Origin: Patescibacteria group bacterium | Lineage (GTDB): Bacteria; Patescibacteriota; Microgenomatia; UBA12405; JAHJSD01 | Direction: 5' to 3' | DNA: 9,214 nt | Assembly (NCBI GenBank): GCA_018830585.1 | Contig: JAHJSD010000095.1 | Location: 1-9,214 of the forward strand | Shown here: positions 1 to 6,131 of the stretch, one piece after another | Numbering within the stretch: the first letter of the stretch is position 1 | Layout: each line of letters starts with the position of its first letter | The notes under the pieces: model-generated | Databases searched by the model: none | Seen by the model: the letters and a program-made list of their open reading frames with translations, nothing else | Told to the model about the DNA's origin: nothing | Position numbers and translations under genes: made by a program

Positions 1-64
1 ATTGCGAGCGAATGCGAAGCAATCTCGTTTTTAGATTGCTTCGTCGCTGTTGGCTCCTCGCAAT
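1..64. repeat. Nested palindromic intergenic repeat (REP-like)
   Basis: An inner perfect 11-bp stem (15-25 CGAAGCAATCT paired with 33-43) with a 7-base loop lies inside an outer perfect 8-bp stem (1-8 ATTGCGAG paired with 57-64). The element ends 16 bases after the stop codon of the last glycosyltransferase. The words 'attgcgag...gaagcaatct...agattgcttcg...ctcgcaatgac' resemble a dispersed repeat I recall from many draft environmental bacterial genomes; that is from memory, not a search. It may extend to the left of the window. As RNA read from the minus strand it could slow or end transcription or protect the 3' end, but no U-run follows the stem, so I do not call it an intrinsic terminator. 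Confidence 0.8.
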
Positions 65-80
65 GACTTTTGAAACAGGT

Positions 81-863
81 TCATCTTAAACCTTTTTGCT
101 GCATTTCCCACAAACGGGCATAGATGATAAAAGTATTAAAAACTTCAAAAATAGCGTTGATCCAGCCAACAGTCCCGTCCCTCCAAGCTTGCTGCTTTAC
201 CACCCGTTCAAAAAACTTAGTTGTCATCATCCTTAAAATCCGCCACCAAACTACCGGCGGATGATCGCTCTCATAAAGCGCTTTTGCCTCTAGTTGGGTC
301 CAGCGGATTGTTTTCTCCATCATTGAGGAAAGATCCCGGTGGGTATAATGCAAAAGATGGTGTTTCAATTTACCCATTTCCCCTCTTACCAACGGCTGTT
401 CATGAAGACGACCTTCCCAGCGGATCAACCTTTTCCTTTTAAAAAGGCGCTTGACGTAGTCCGGATAAGAGCCGCCATATTTAACCCTTTGGCCCAGGTA
501 ATGGTTAATTCTTGGAACGGCATAACAGGCGTATTTTTCTTTTGGCCCTTTTTTGGCGGCGATCTTTAAAAGAGACCGTTTTAGCTCCGGCGTAATTACT
601 TCATCGGCGTCAAGATAGAAAACCCAATCGCCGGTTGCTTTTTTAAGGCCTAAATTCCTCCACCGAGCAAAATGTTTACCGTATTCGTCCTTAACCTCGA
701 GCATGTCTTTTGAATACTTTTCGGCAAGTTTTTTGGAAAGATCGTTGGAATTAGCGGCAACTAAAATTAACTCATCAGCCCAGATAGCGGAATTCAACGC
801 CCGTTCCAAAACGTCTTCCTCCTTACCAAAAATAACAATAATCGAAATGTCTGTGTGTTTCAT
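81..863 (-). CDS. Glycosyltransferase family 2, WaaE/KdtX-like (divergent)
   Basis: Probable cytoplasmic sugar transferase of the GT-A fold, 260 residues, about the usual length for WaaE-like enzymes. The metal/nucleotide-sugar motif is DADE at residues 85-88, preceded by GDWVFYL. The family's middle region is present as YPDYVKRLFKR (133-143), then HEQP (154-157) and a HY pair (172-173). The C-terminal DGTVGW (229-234) followed by a hydrophobic stretch ending in LWEM (251-254) is typical and may bind the membrane. The N-terminus is odd: the common TLNEE motif is replaced by IFGKEED, and the usual VDxxSxD donor-binding segment reads VAANSND (35-41), lacking its first aspartate. Its ATG overlaps the stop of the upstream GT2 gene by four bases (ATGA), with a modest AAGGG at 873-877 as possible ribosome site. 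Family assignment is confident; the donor, acceptor and activity are unknown. Confidence 0.9.
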   Translation of the reverse strand: MKHTDISIIVIFGKEEDVLERALNSAIWADELILVAANSNDLSKKLAEKYSKDMLEVKDEYGKHFARWRNLGLKKATGDWVFYLDADEVITPELKRSLLKIAAKKGPKEKYACYAVPRINHYLGQRVKYGGSYPDYVKRLFKRKRLIRWEGRLHEQPLVRGEMGKLKHHLLHYTHRDLSSMMEKTIRWTQLEAKALYESDHPPVVWWRILRMMTTKFFERVVKQQAWRDGTVGWINAIFEVFNTFIIYARLWEMQQKGLR

Positions 864-1807
864 TGCCAGCTTCCCTTTCCGAATTTTCTTAAATAAAAAT
901 CTTTAACCCCGATAATCTGCCAGGTTCTTCCGCTAATTAAGGTTTTAATACTCTCCCTGATCAGGGCAATTTTGGTCCTCAACGGCGCCCATCTTAAACC
1001 AAAAAGAAGTCTGTTCCTGGTGATAAAATAGTCCTGAAGCGAACCGCCGCAATCCGACGAACCGGCGTTTAAATGCCAAATCTCGGCCTTGGGAAAATAA
1101 AAAACCCTTCCGCCAAGCTTTCTCACCTTTAAACAAAAATCAGAGTCTTCGTAGTACAGAAAATATTTAGGATCAAAAAAACCCGCTTTTTGCCAAACTT
1201 CACTTTTAGCCAGTAGACAGCAGCCGCTGACAAAATCGGTTTCTATCGTTTTTTGATATTGTCCAAGATCAACCCGATCCACTCCGCGATGAAAAGCGTA
1301 AACATTTTTCCAATCCAGCTCTCCACCAGCGAACCAAATTACCTTACCTCTTTCTTTTTCCTGATAACGGGCTTTATGAAACTCTCTTCCAGGCGCAAAG
1401 TAAATTTTTGGGCTAACAACACCAACCTTCTTGTGTTTTTTAATAAAATCCACTAAGGGAAACCAAAAAGCATCTTTGACTATTACATCATTATTCAAAA
1501 CCATAACATAATCAGCGCCCCCTTTGATTGCCTTTTTAATGCCAACATTATTTCCTTCAGCAAAGCCCAAATTTTCCTTGTTTTCAATAACTTTTAACTT
1601 TTCATTTTTAACTTTTAACTTTCTGATGGTTTCAACGGAACCATCAGATGATCCATTGTCCACCACAATCACCTCGACAGACAGATCCGGTTTTGACTTA
1701 CCAACGGATTTTGAAGCCTTATCAACCGTTTCTAAAAAAGGGACCAAACAGCGTTCTAAAATTTCAATACCATTGTAATGGAGAATAACAATAGAGAGTT
1801 TTTCCAT
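860..1807 (-). CDS. Glycosyltransferase family 2, WbbL/rhamnosyltransferase-like
   Basis: GT-A fold glycosyltransferase, 315 residues, the normal length for the WbbL-like branch that commonly transfers rhamnose or related deoxysugars to lipid-linked acceptors. Visible motifs in order: SIVILHYNG at the first strand (5-13), VDNGSSDGS (49-57) for nucleotide binding, ENLGFAEGNN (78-87), the DxD equivalent LNND (104-107), GCCLLAKSE (195-203), and the acceptor/catalytic region YYEDSDFCLK (218-227) with a following IWH (243-245). All hallmark residues are present, so it should be active. Residues about 65-77 hold a short lysine-rich duplication (KLKVKNE/KLKVIEN) lengthening the loop before ENLGFA. 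The start is the ATG at 1807, which shares one base with the stop of the upstream gene (TAATG), and its own TGA overlaps the next start. The tight spacing indicates translational coupling. The specific sugar cannot be read from the sequence. Confidence 0.93.
   Translation of the reverse strand: MEKLSIVILHYNGIEILERCLVPFLETVDKASKSVGKSKPDLSVEVIVVDNGSSDGSVETIRKLKVKNEKLKVIENKENLGFAEGNNVGIKKAIKGGADYVMVLNNDVIVKDAFWFPLVDFIKKHKKVGVVSPKIYFAPGREFHKARYQEKERGKVIWFAGGELDWKNVYAFHRGVDRVDLGQYQKTIETDFVSGCCLLAKSEVWQKAGFFDPKYFLYYEDSDFCLKVRKLGGRVFYFPKAEIWHLNAGSSDCGGSLQDYFITRNRLLFGLRWAPLRTKIALIRESIKTLISGRTWQIIGVKDFYLRKFGKGSWQ
1589..1622 (-). repeat. In-frame 13-bp direct repeat, 21-base period, inside GT2 gene
   Basis: The 13-base word AACTTTTAACTTT occurs at 1589-1601 and 1610-1622, offset by exactly 21 bases, or seven codons. 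It encodes the consecutive peptides KLKVKNE and KLKVIEN. The copies lie in a surface loop between the nucleotide-binding motif and the ENLGFAEGNN motif. The length keeps the reading frame. Confidence 0.6.
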
Positions 1808-2742
1808 TAAAGCCTAATCAACCAAGCTCTTAACTTTAATACGATCTTGGAAACTAACGCCAAAGAAGAAACGCTATTTTTAACTAAAAAATCATCCCGC
1901 CAATACTCCAGCTGGTAAACCATCTCTTTAAAGGTTTCTTTAATCCTGTTACGTTCTAAAATTTTCTGTTCATATTTTCTCATCTCCCAAACTTTCAGAT
2001 AAACTAAAAGCACTACCCAAGCTTGGAGCAGGGACAAAGCTAAACCGTGGACACCGTCTTTGTAAGCTTCTCCGGGGAAAAACCGGCTCAAAAATTCTTC
2101 CAAAGGTTTTAACAAAAGATCTTTACTGCTGAACTTATAGCTTTTCTCTTTAACCAGTTCCACTGCCTGAACTTGAGCATATTTCTCGCCCCTTCTTAAA
2201 AATTGTTCCAAGCGGTCATAGTTGTAGTGAACGATGGAGAACTTCTCGACATCAGGCAAAGTATAGATCATTCTGCCGCTAAGATCCGGTTGTTTATGAA
2301 TCTGTTTGGGCCAGTTGATTTTCCCTTTCTTAAAAAAGCGGGGCAGGTAATCCGGCCACCAGCGGGAGTTTTTCATCCACTTGCCAAAAATAATATTTTT
2401 TCTGGGGATCAAAACACAATCAAATTTAGTCTCTTCCTGAGCGATTTTTCTTAACCTTCTTGAAAGGCTGCGGGAAATCTTCTCATCGGCATCCAGGATC
2501 AAAACCCAGCGCCCTTTAGCTTTGTTGATGGCAAAATTCCTGGCCGGTTCAACATAACCGGTCCTTTTGTGAAAAAAAAGCGAAGCTTGATACTGCCGGG
2601 CAATCTCGGCCGTTTTGTCATCACTGTACATATCAACAACGACGATCTCGTCGGCAAGACCTTTGACCGAATCCAAACAACGAGGCAAGTTCTTTTCCTC
2701 GTTTAGGGTATTAATCACTGCCGAGATTAAGAGTCTTTTCAT
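1807..2742 (-). CDS. Glycosyltransferase family 2, WaaE/KdtX-like
   Basis: Cytoplasmic GT-A glycosyltransferase of 311 residues. The N-terminus is canonical: NTLNEE (11-16), VVDMYSDDKT (35-44), ARNFAINKAKGRWVLILDADE ending at 87, with DADE (84-87) as metal-binding motif. The family's central region WWPDYLPRFFKKG (128-140), IHKQP (148-152) and VHYNY (171-175) follow, then the KDGVHG (228-233) segment and a hydrophobic stretch ending VWEM (251-254). About 57 further residues (255-311), rich in charged residues and ending in a basic amphipathic tail, extend beyond the point where its paralogue at 81-863 stops. The start follows a 131-base gap with no clear Shine-Dalgarno; a stable hairpin ends 17 bases before the ATG and could influence initiation. 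Its TAA shares a base with the next gene's ATG. WaaE itself adds glucose in lipopolysaccharide core synthesis; here the sugar is unknown. Confidence 0.93.
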   Translation of the reverse strand: MKRLLISAVINTLNEEKNLPRCLDSVKGLADEIVVVDMYSDDKTAEIARQYQASLFFHKRTGYVEPARNFAINKAKGRWVLILDADEKISRSLSRRLRKIAQEETKFDCVLIPRKNIIFGKWMKNSRWWPDYLPRFFKKGKINWPKQIHKQPDLSGRMIYTLPDVEKFSIVHYNYDRLEQFLRRGEKYAQVQAVELVKEKSYKFSSKDLLLKPLEEFLSRFFPGEAYKDGVHGLALSLLQAWVVLLVYLKVWEMRKYEQKILERNRIKETFKEMVYQLEYWRDDFLVKNSVSSLALVSKIVLKLRAWLIRL

Positions 2743-2873
2743 AGCTTATTTATGGAGCCCCACGGGGTAAACCCGTGGCTTTCTTGGTTCACGTATAAAC
2801 TTCGCAGGCATTTATTGTTTTTACTCCGAACTATCCTCATCCTTGACGATTTCAACAAAGGAGAGGCTCGGAA
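2743..2873. other. Intergenic gap between the large membrane gene and the GT2 block
   Basis: This is the only sizeable gap inside the gene string (131 bases). It contains the hairpin repeat at 2760-2778 next to the downstream start. I see no convincing promoter: a TTATAC-like hexamer on the minus strand (2793-2798) has no matching -35 box. There is no stem followed by a U-run to end the upstream transcript. A seven-base direct repeat GAACTAT lies at 2828-2834 and 2871-2877, probably by chance. Whether the two gene blocks share one transcript cannot be decided from the sequence. Confidence 0.55.
2760..2778 (-). repeat. Hairpin repeat upstream of GT2 gene, related to the intragenic repeat
   Basis: Perfect 7-bp stem CCACGGG/CCCGTGG around a GTAAA loop, ending 17 bases before the ATG at 2742. 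It matches 3647-3667 (CCACGGGGT-AAACCCG-GG) except for two inserted bases and one substitution, and both copies are preceded by the word ATGGAG (2752-2757 and 3631-3636). It lies in the leader of the downstream gene, so the folded RNA could affect ribosome access, but it more simply looks like a copy of a dispersed element. Confidence 0.75.
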
Positions 2874-5800
2874 CTATTTTAAAACTTGGTATATTTTAGC
2901 TTGTCCGTTATTAAAAATCATCTTCAACCCCAAATCGGCAAGCTGAAAGCGGAAATTTTGTCCGTTAACCAGATAAATATAATCAATATTGTTATTCAAC
3001 AAAAACCCCCGAGCCCAGATTTTATCATTAGTGGAAAAAAATTTCTCGGCGTCCTCTTTTCTCTGCCGCCAGGGAAAACCGGTAATTTCCAAATTCATCT
3101 CGTCTTCTAAAAAAACCGGTTTTGACGAAAAGGCGGAAACATAGGCAGTTGTTTCATAAAGATAAAGAGGCAGAGGAGTTGACAGACCGGACTTCTTAAA
3201 ACTGTCAAAAGGAAAAGCCAAAACAAATCCGTCCGGCTGGTTTTTTAAAAAATCCAAAGCATAAAGCTCATAATTCGGAACCGCTGCCGGAGGAGGAAAT
3301 CCCAAATAACCTTTCAGTGTCGAAAAGGTTGTCGGCAAACCAAAGGCAAAAATCAGAAAAACAAGCGCTTTAAAGAAAAAGCCTTTTTTGGCAAAAACCG
3401 AATCCAAAAAAAGCGATAAGTAAAAATTGGCCAAAAAAAGGAAGTAATAAAAAAACTGGATTGTATTCCAGGTGGTTCCCTTTTGGACAAAAAGGGTTGG
3501 CAGTAAAAAAGAAATAAAGAGAAAGATAATCGAAAAAATTCGAAAGTCGTTATCCCAGTACCAAGAAGACCTGTCTACCCCGTACCGGGCCTGCCGGTTT
3601 ACCTGTCTGCCGACAGGCAGGCCCGCCGAAATGGAGGGCAGGCAGGCCACGGGGTGTAAACCCGCGGATAAATTGGTCTTCCGGTACGAGATGTTCGCCC
3701 CGATAGGGCAATAAGAGGTATCACGGTATCCCGAAGGGATCCCTTCGGGATCAGTCCGCGAGGCTCCATTTTTTAGACCAATATTTTTTTTAAACAACAG
3801 GGGCAGACCGAAAATCCTAATCCCCAAATTGCCGATTAAAAAAATTAAAACTAAGAACATCTCCACCAGCAAAAAGACAGGCAACTTAAAAGAAAGCCAC
3901 TGCTGGCTTAAATTGATTCTAAAAGCGGCTAACCGGGGCAAATAAAGTTTATCCAACGACTCAACCAAAGAATGGGTAAACCAGAGCGGTTTAAAAACTA
4001 AATAAGAACCTCCCTTAAAAGCCCCCGCAGCCATGAGCGAGACTAAAGAAACCAGGCCAATTGTCAAACAGAGATAAAAATACTTAGTTGAAGATTTGTC
4101 TTTAGTGATCAGTTTGTAAACCCAAACAAAAGCGACCGAAAGACCAACCAGTAAACTGGCATAGATCTTAATTATGCCTAAAAGGCCAAAAAGAATTCCG
4201 GAAATCAAAATTCTAACCCATGTTTTCCGCTTTAAGGGGCAAAACCAGAAATATAAGCCCAAAAGCAAAACGACCAAGGACAAGGCGTAGGGCGGATTGA
4301 TTAAGGTAGAAATAGACTGCATTGACCAAAACAGAGATTCTCCGCCGATATCCCTCTGACGAAACAAAGTAACCAACCAGCCAAAAGAGCCGGCAAAAAA
4401 ATTAAGAAGCAAAAACCAAATGCCAACCGAGAGACGGCCGGTAATAGCCAAGGCTAATTTCAAACTCAGAAAACCGATTAAAAAAGCAAACGCCAGCGGC
4501 AAGAAGCGAAAATACACATCAAGGATAGGAAGTTTAAAGACCCGGCCGATAATTGAAGCTAAAAGATCAAAACCCCAATGGTAACCGGAAATTTTAGTGC
4601 CTGAAAAAATCATATTCTCCGGAGGCAGTGAGCGGTTCGCTCCTCCAATCAAGCTTAGATGCCAAACGCCATCATGCCCGTTCGGGCCCCAGAAACCTAA
4701 ACCGAAATCGTAGATTAAGCCACTTTTAAGCATCGGCAAAGAAAACAAAAGCCCGGAAATAATTACCAAGCCGGAAACCCAAAACGGCAAAGCCGCCTTT
4801 TTAATCAGAAAAATAGCCAAAAGCACAATCCAAAAAACCCAAAACCAGTTACTCTCAAAGGGCTTATTTGAGGGTTCTTGGCTAAGAATCGACTCAAGCG
4901 AAGACTTTTCCTGCCCCAAAGCGCTGACCGAATCTATTTTGGCCGGGACGTTCCAATAGAGTTCACTATTAGTGTTTTCGTTCCATGAGTAAGGATCGGC
5001 TAAAACCGGCCGATAAAAACGAAAATCTCTAACCGTGGCAATACCAGCCTCTTTAAGAACCCCCAATCTTTTTTGATCATCCATAGACCAGTAAGCCTCG
5101 GTCTGCCCCCCCAGAAGATCGGCCCCGCCGATAGAATGAGGCGGAGAAAGATCAGGAAAAGTTTTTCTGTACCAATCCGAAAACTCCGAAACAGTAATAA
5201 AAACCACCTCTTTTTCCAGCAAAACTTCTACTTGGTTTAAAAACTCGTTTTTGTATTTAAGTAAAGAGTTGTCGTTTTCCAACCCAATAGTAAGCTGGCC
5301 AAACCGACCGGAGTCAGGAAAAAGATAAAGATCGGCAAGCTTAGAAAAGTATTCCGTATCCAAACCATGTTTTAAGTAGTCATTGGGCTGGACACTGAAA
5401 GTGCTGTTTTCGACACCGGATCCGTATCCGTTTAAAGGATCCCTGGCCGCCCACCAGAAAACCAGAACGTCAAGTTTGTCCTTCGTTCCGGCAGCGGGAA
5501 ACAAGAGGTTTTTCTTATTAGGATAAAAAGGAACCCCCCACCAACCACCCCAGATCTGATAACCGTCGGTAGAAAACTGATCGGCGCAAATCAAGACAGA
5601 GGTAAGCGCATATTTTTCCTTAAGCAAAGAGGCTGAGTAAGCATCAATATTCCAAGCGCCGACCGTTTTCGGGTAAAAACCGAATTTTTCCTTAAACTCA
5701 GAAAAAGCGGTGATTAAGAGCCTTTTTCTCTCATCGCGGTTATAACCGGAGAGGAAGACCTTGTCAGCCCGGCTCCAGGAACCATCTTGATTATAATCGA

Positions 5801-6131
5801 CCCCGGAATTTTCCGCCCACGCGGGGGTCACTTCAAGAAAGATCCCTAACTCGCCGGAGGCGAAAGCCTCCTTTGTGAAAAGGGCAGATAATTCTTGATT
5901 AAAAAGGAGATCGGGTCTTAATAACCAGGTGGCTTTTAATTCCCTTTCCGCCAAAACCGAACTTTGGAAAAGGGGAAAATCTTCCGGGTTCTGGTTAGAC
6001 AAAGACCAAAAATCATTGCCCCTGACCGGATTGACTACGTTGACAAATCCCGACTCGGCCAAACACGGTTTTGTCCAAAAAAAACAGTAAAAGGAAAGCA
6101 ATAAAACAATAACCGGCCAAAATTTCTTCAT
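2874..6131 (-). CDS. Large fusion: exported deacetylase-like domain plus GT-C-like polytopic membrane domain
   Basis: 1085-residue membrane protein. Residues 1-25 form a signal peptide or anchor (KK then a hydrophobic run, possible cleavage after CLA). Residues about 27-400 are a soluble extracytoplasmic domain with ATWLLRPD (67-74), GELGIFLEVTP (93-103), KTVGAWNIDAY (155-165), ICADQFSTDGYQIWG (181-195), PFYPNKKN (201-208) and GLENDN (283-288). I associate this pattern with a barrel family related to polysaccharide deacetylases, common as large hypothetical proteins in Patescibacteria; the catalytic function is inferred and I do not see a classical NodB TFDDG motif. Membrane helices follow from about 429 to 935, with NGHDGVWH (484-491) and SGYHWGFD (515-522) in loops reminiscent of GT-C glycosyltransferases. 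A soluble tail covers about 940-1085. The open frame runs up to 6293, but those 54 extra residues re-read the flippase gene; MKKFW at 6131 gives a signal sequence and an ATGA overlap. Residues about 791-856 come from an inserted repeat cluster. Confidence 0.85.
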   Translation of the reverse strand: MKKFWPVIVLLLSFYCFFWTKPCLAESGFVNVVNPVRGNDFWSLSNQNPEDFPLFQSSVLAERELKATWLLRPDLLFNQELSALFTKEAFASGELGIFLEVTPAWAENSGVDYNQDGSWSRADKVFLSGYNRDERKRLLITAFSEFKEKFGFYPKTVGAWNIDAYSASLLKEKYALTSVLICADQFSTDGYQIWGGWWGVPFYPNKKNLLFPAAGTKDKLDVLVFWWAARDPLNGYGSGVENSTFSVQPNDYLKHGLDTEYFSKLADLYLFPDSGRFGQLTIGLENDNSLLKYKNEFLNQVEVLLEKEVVFITVSEFSDWYRKTFPDLSPPHSIGGADLLGGQTEAYWSMDDQKRLGVLKEAGIATVRDFRFYRPVLADPYSWNENTNSELYWNVPAKIDSVSALGQEKSSLESILSQEPSNKPFESNWFWVFWIVLLAIFLIKKAALPFWVSGLVIISGLLFSLPMLKSGLIYDFGLGFWGPNGHDGVWHLSLIGGANRSLPPENMIFSGTKISGYHWGFDLLASIIGRVFKLPILDVYFRFLPLAFAFLIGFLSLKLALAITGRLSVGIWFLLLNFFAGSFGWLVTLFRQRDIGGESLFWSMQSISTLINPPYALSLVVLLLGLYFWFCPLKRKTWVRILISGILFGLLGIIKIYASLLVGLSVAFVWVYKLITKDKSSTKYFYLCLTIGLVSLVSLMAAGAFKGGSYLVFKPLWFTHSLVESLDKLYLPRLAAFRINLSQQWLSFKLPVFLLVEMFLVLIFLIGNLGIRIFGLPLLFKKNIGLKNGASRTDPEGIPSGYRDTSYCPIGANISYRKTNLSAGLHPVACLPSISAGLPVGRQVNRQARYGVDRSSWYWDNDFRIFSIIFLFISFLLPTLFVQKGTTWNTIQFFYYFLFLANFYLSLFLDSVFAKKGFFFKALVFLIFAFGLPTTFSTLKGYLGFPPPAAVPNYELYALDFLKNQPDGFVLAFPFDSFKKSGLSTPLPLYLYETTAYVSAFSSKPVFLEDEMNLEITGFPWRQRKEDAEKFFSTNDKIWARGFLLNNNIDYIYLVNGQNFRFQLADLGLKMIFNNGQAKIYQVLK
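3586..3625. repeat. Nested hairpin with CCTGTCTGCCGACAGG core
   Basis: A perfect 10-bp outer stem pairs 3586-3595 (CGGGCCTGCC) with 3616-3625. Inside it, CCTGTC (3602-3607) can pair with GACAGG (3612-3617) across a TGCC loop, competing with the outer stem for two bases. A second right arm GGCAGGCC at 3641-3648 could pair with 3588-3595 instead. The core word is one I recall as a frequent dispersed repeat in Patescibacteria, where its translation reads GLPVGRQ, exactly as here; that is recollection only. Confidence 0.8.
3647..3667 (-). repeat. Intragenic copy of the CCACGGG hairpin repeat
   Basis: CCACGGG and CCCGCGG arms flank a loop. On the plus strand one pair is an A/C mismatch, but in the mRNA (minus strand) the same position is a G-U wobble, so the RNA hairpin is intact. 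It matches the perfect hairpin at 2760-2778 apart from two added loop bases and this one substitution. Confidence 0.75.
3728..3751. repeat. Perfect 24-bp palindrome (ATCCCGAAGGG/CCCTTCGGGAT)
   Basis: The two 12-base halves are exact reverse complements with no spacer, centred between 3739 and 3740 on GATC. It is part of the inserted mosaic and encodes DPEGIPSG in the host frame. As single-stranded DNA or RNA it can form a hairpin closed by GATC, and each half also contains the stable CTTCGG-type word. Confidence 0.85.

Larger units (their letters stand above)
3563..3770 (-). repeat. GC-rich palindromic repeat mosaic inserted in frame in the large membrane gene
   Basis: Positions 3571-3770 have 122 G or C in 200 bases (61%), against 21 of 70 at 3481-3550 and 24 of 70 at 3771-3840. 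The block contains at least three palindromic modules: a nested hairpin at 3586-3625, a CCACGGG hairpin at 3647-3667 and a 24-bp perfect palindrome at 3728-3751. Longer-range inverted pairs also exist: 3577-3583 with 3649-3655, and 3581-3588 with 3681-3688. The minus-strand frame stays open throughout and encodes roughly 65 residues rich in Gly, Arg, Pro, Ser and Cys (for example SAGLPVGRQVNRQAR), unlike the hydrophobic, Phe/Leu-rich protein around it. The peptide falls between the helix ending near residue 777 and the next one starting near 863, in a loop that can tolerate it. The edges are approximate. Confidence 0.85.

Noticed and set aside
1..64. Intrinsic terminator after the last glycosyltransferase
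   Set aside because: The stem is strong, but in the minus-strand RNA it is followed by a GC-containing sequence rather than a U-run, so it does not meet the usual pattern.
344..349. TATAAT hexamer on the plus strand
   Set aside because: It lies inside a minus-strand gene with no matching -35 box and no plus-strand gene to serve.
2752..2946. 64-residue plus-strand open frame across the intergenic gap
   Set aside because: It begins inside the hairpin repeat, runs into the 3' end of the large gene on the other strand and resembles no known family.
3472..3714. 80-residue plus-strand open frame over the repeat block
   Set aside because: It lies opposite a well-supported gene, and its second half is the translated repeat mosaic (CLPTGRPAEMEGRQ-like). 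No ribosome site or recognisable domain.
3571..3770. CRISPR array
   Set aside because: The block has inverted, differing modules rather than identical direct repeats with regular spacers, and no cas-like gene is in the window.
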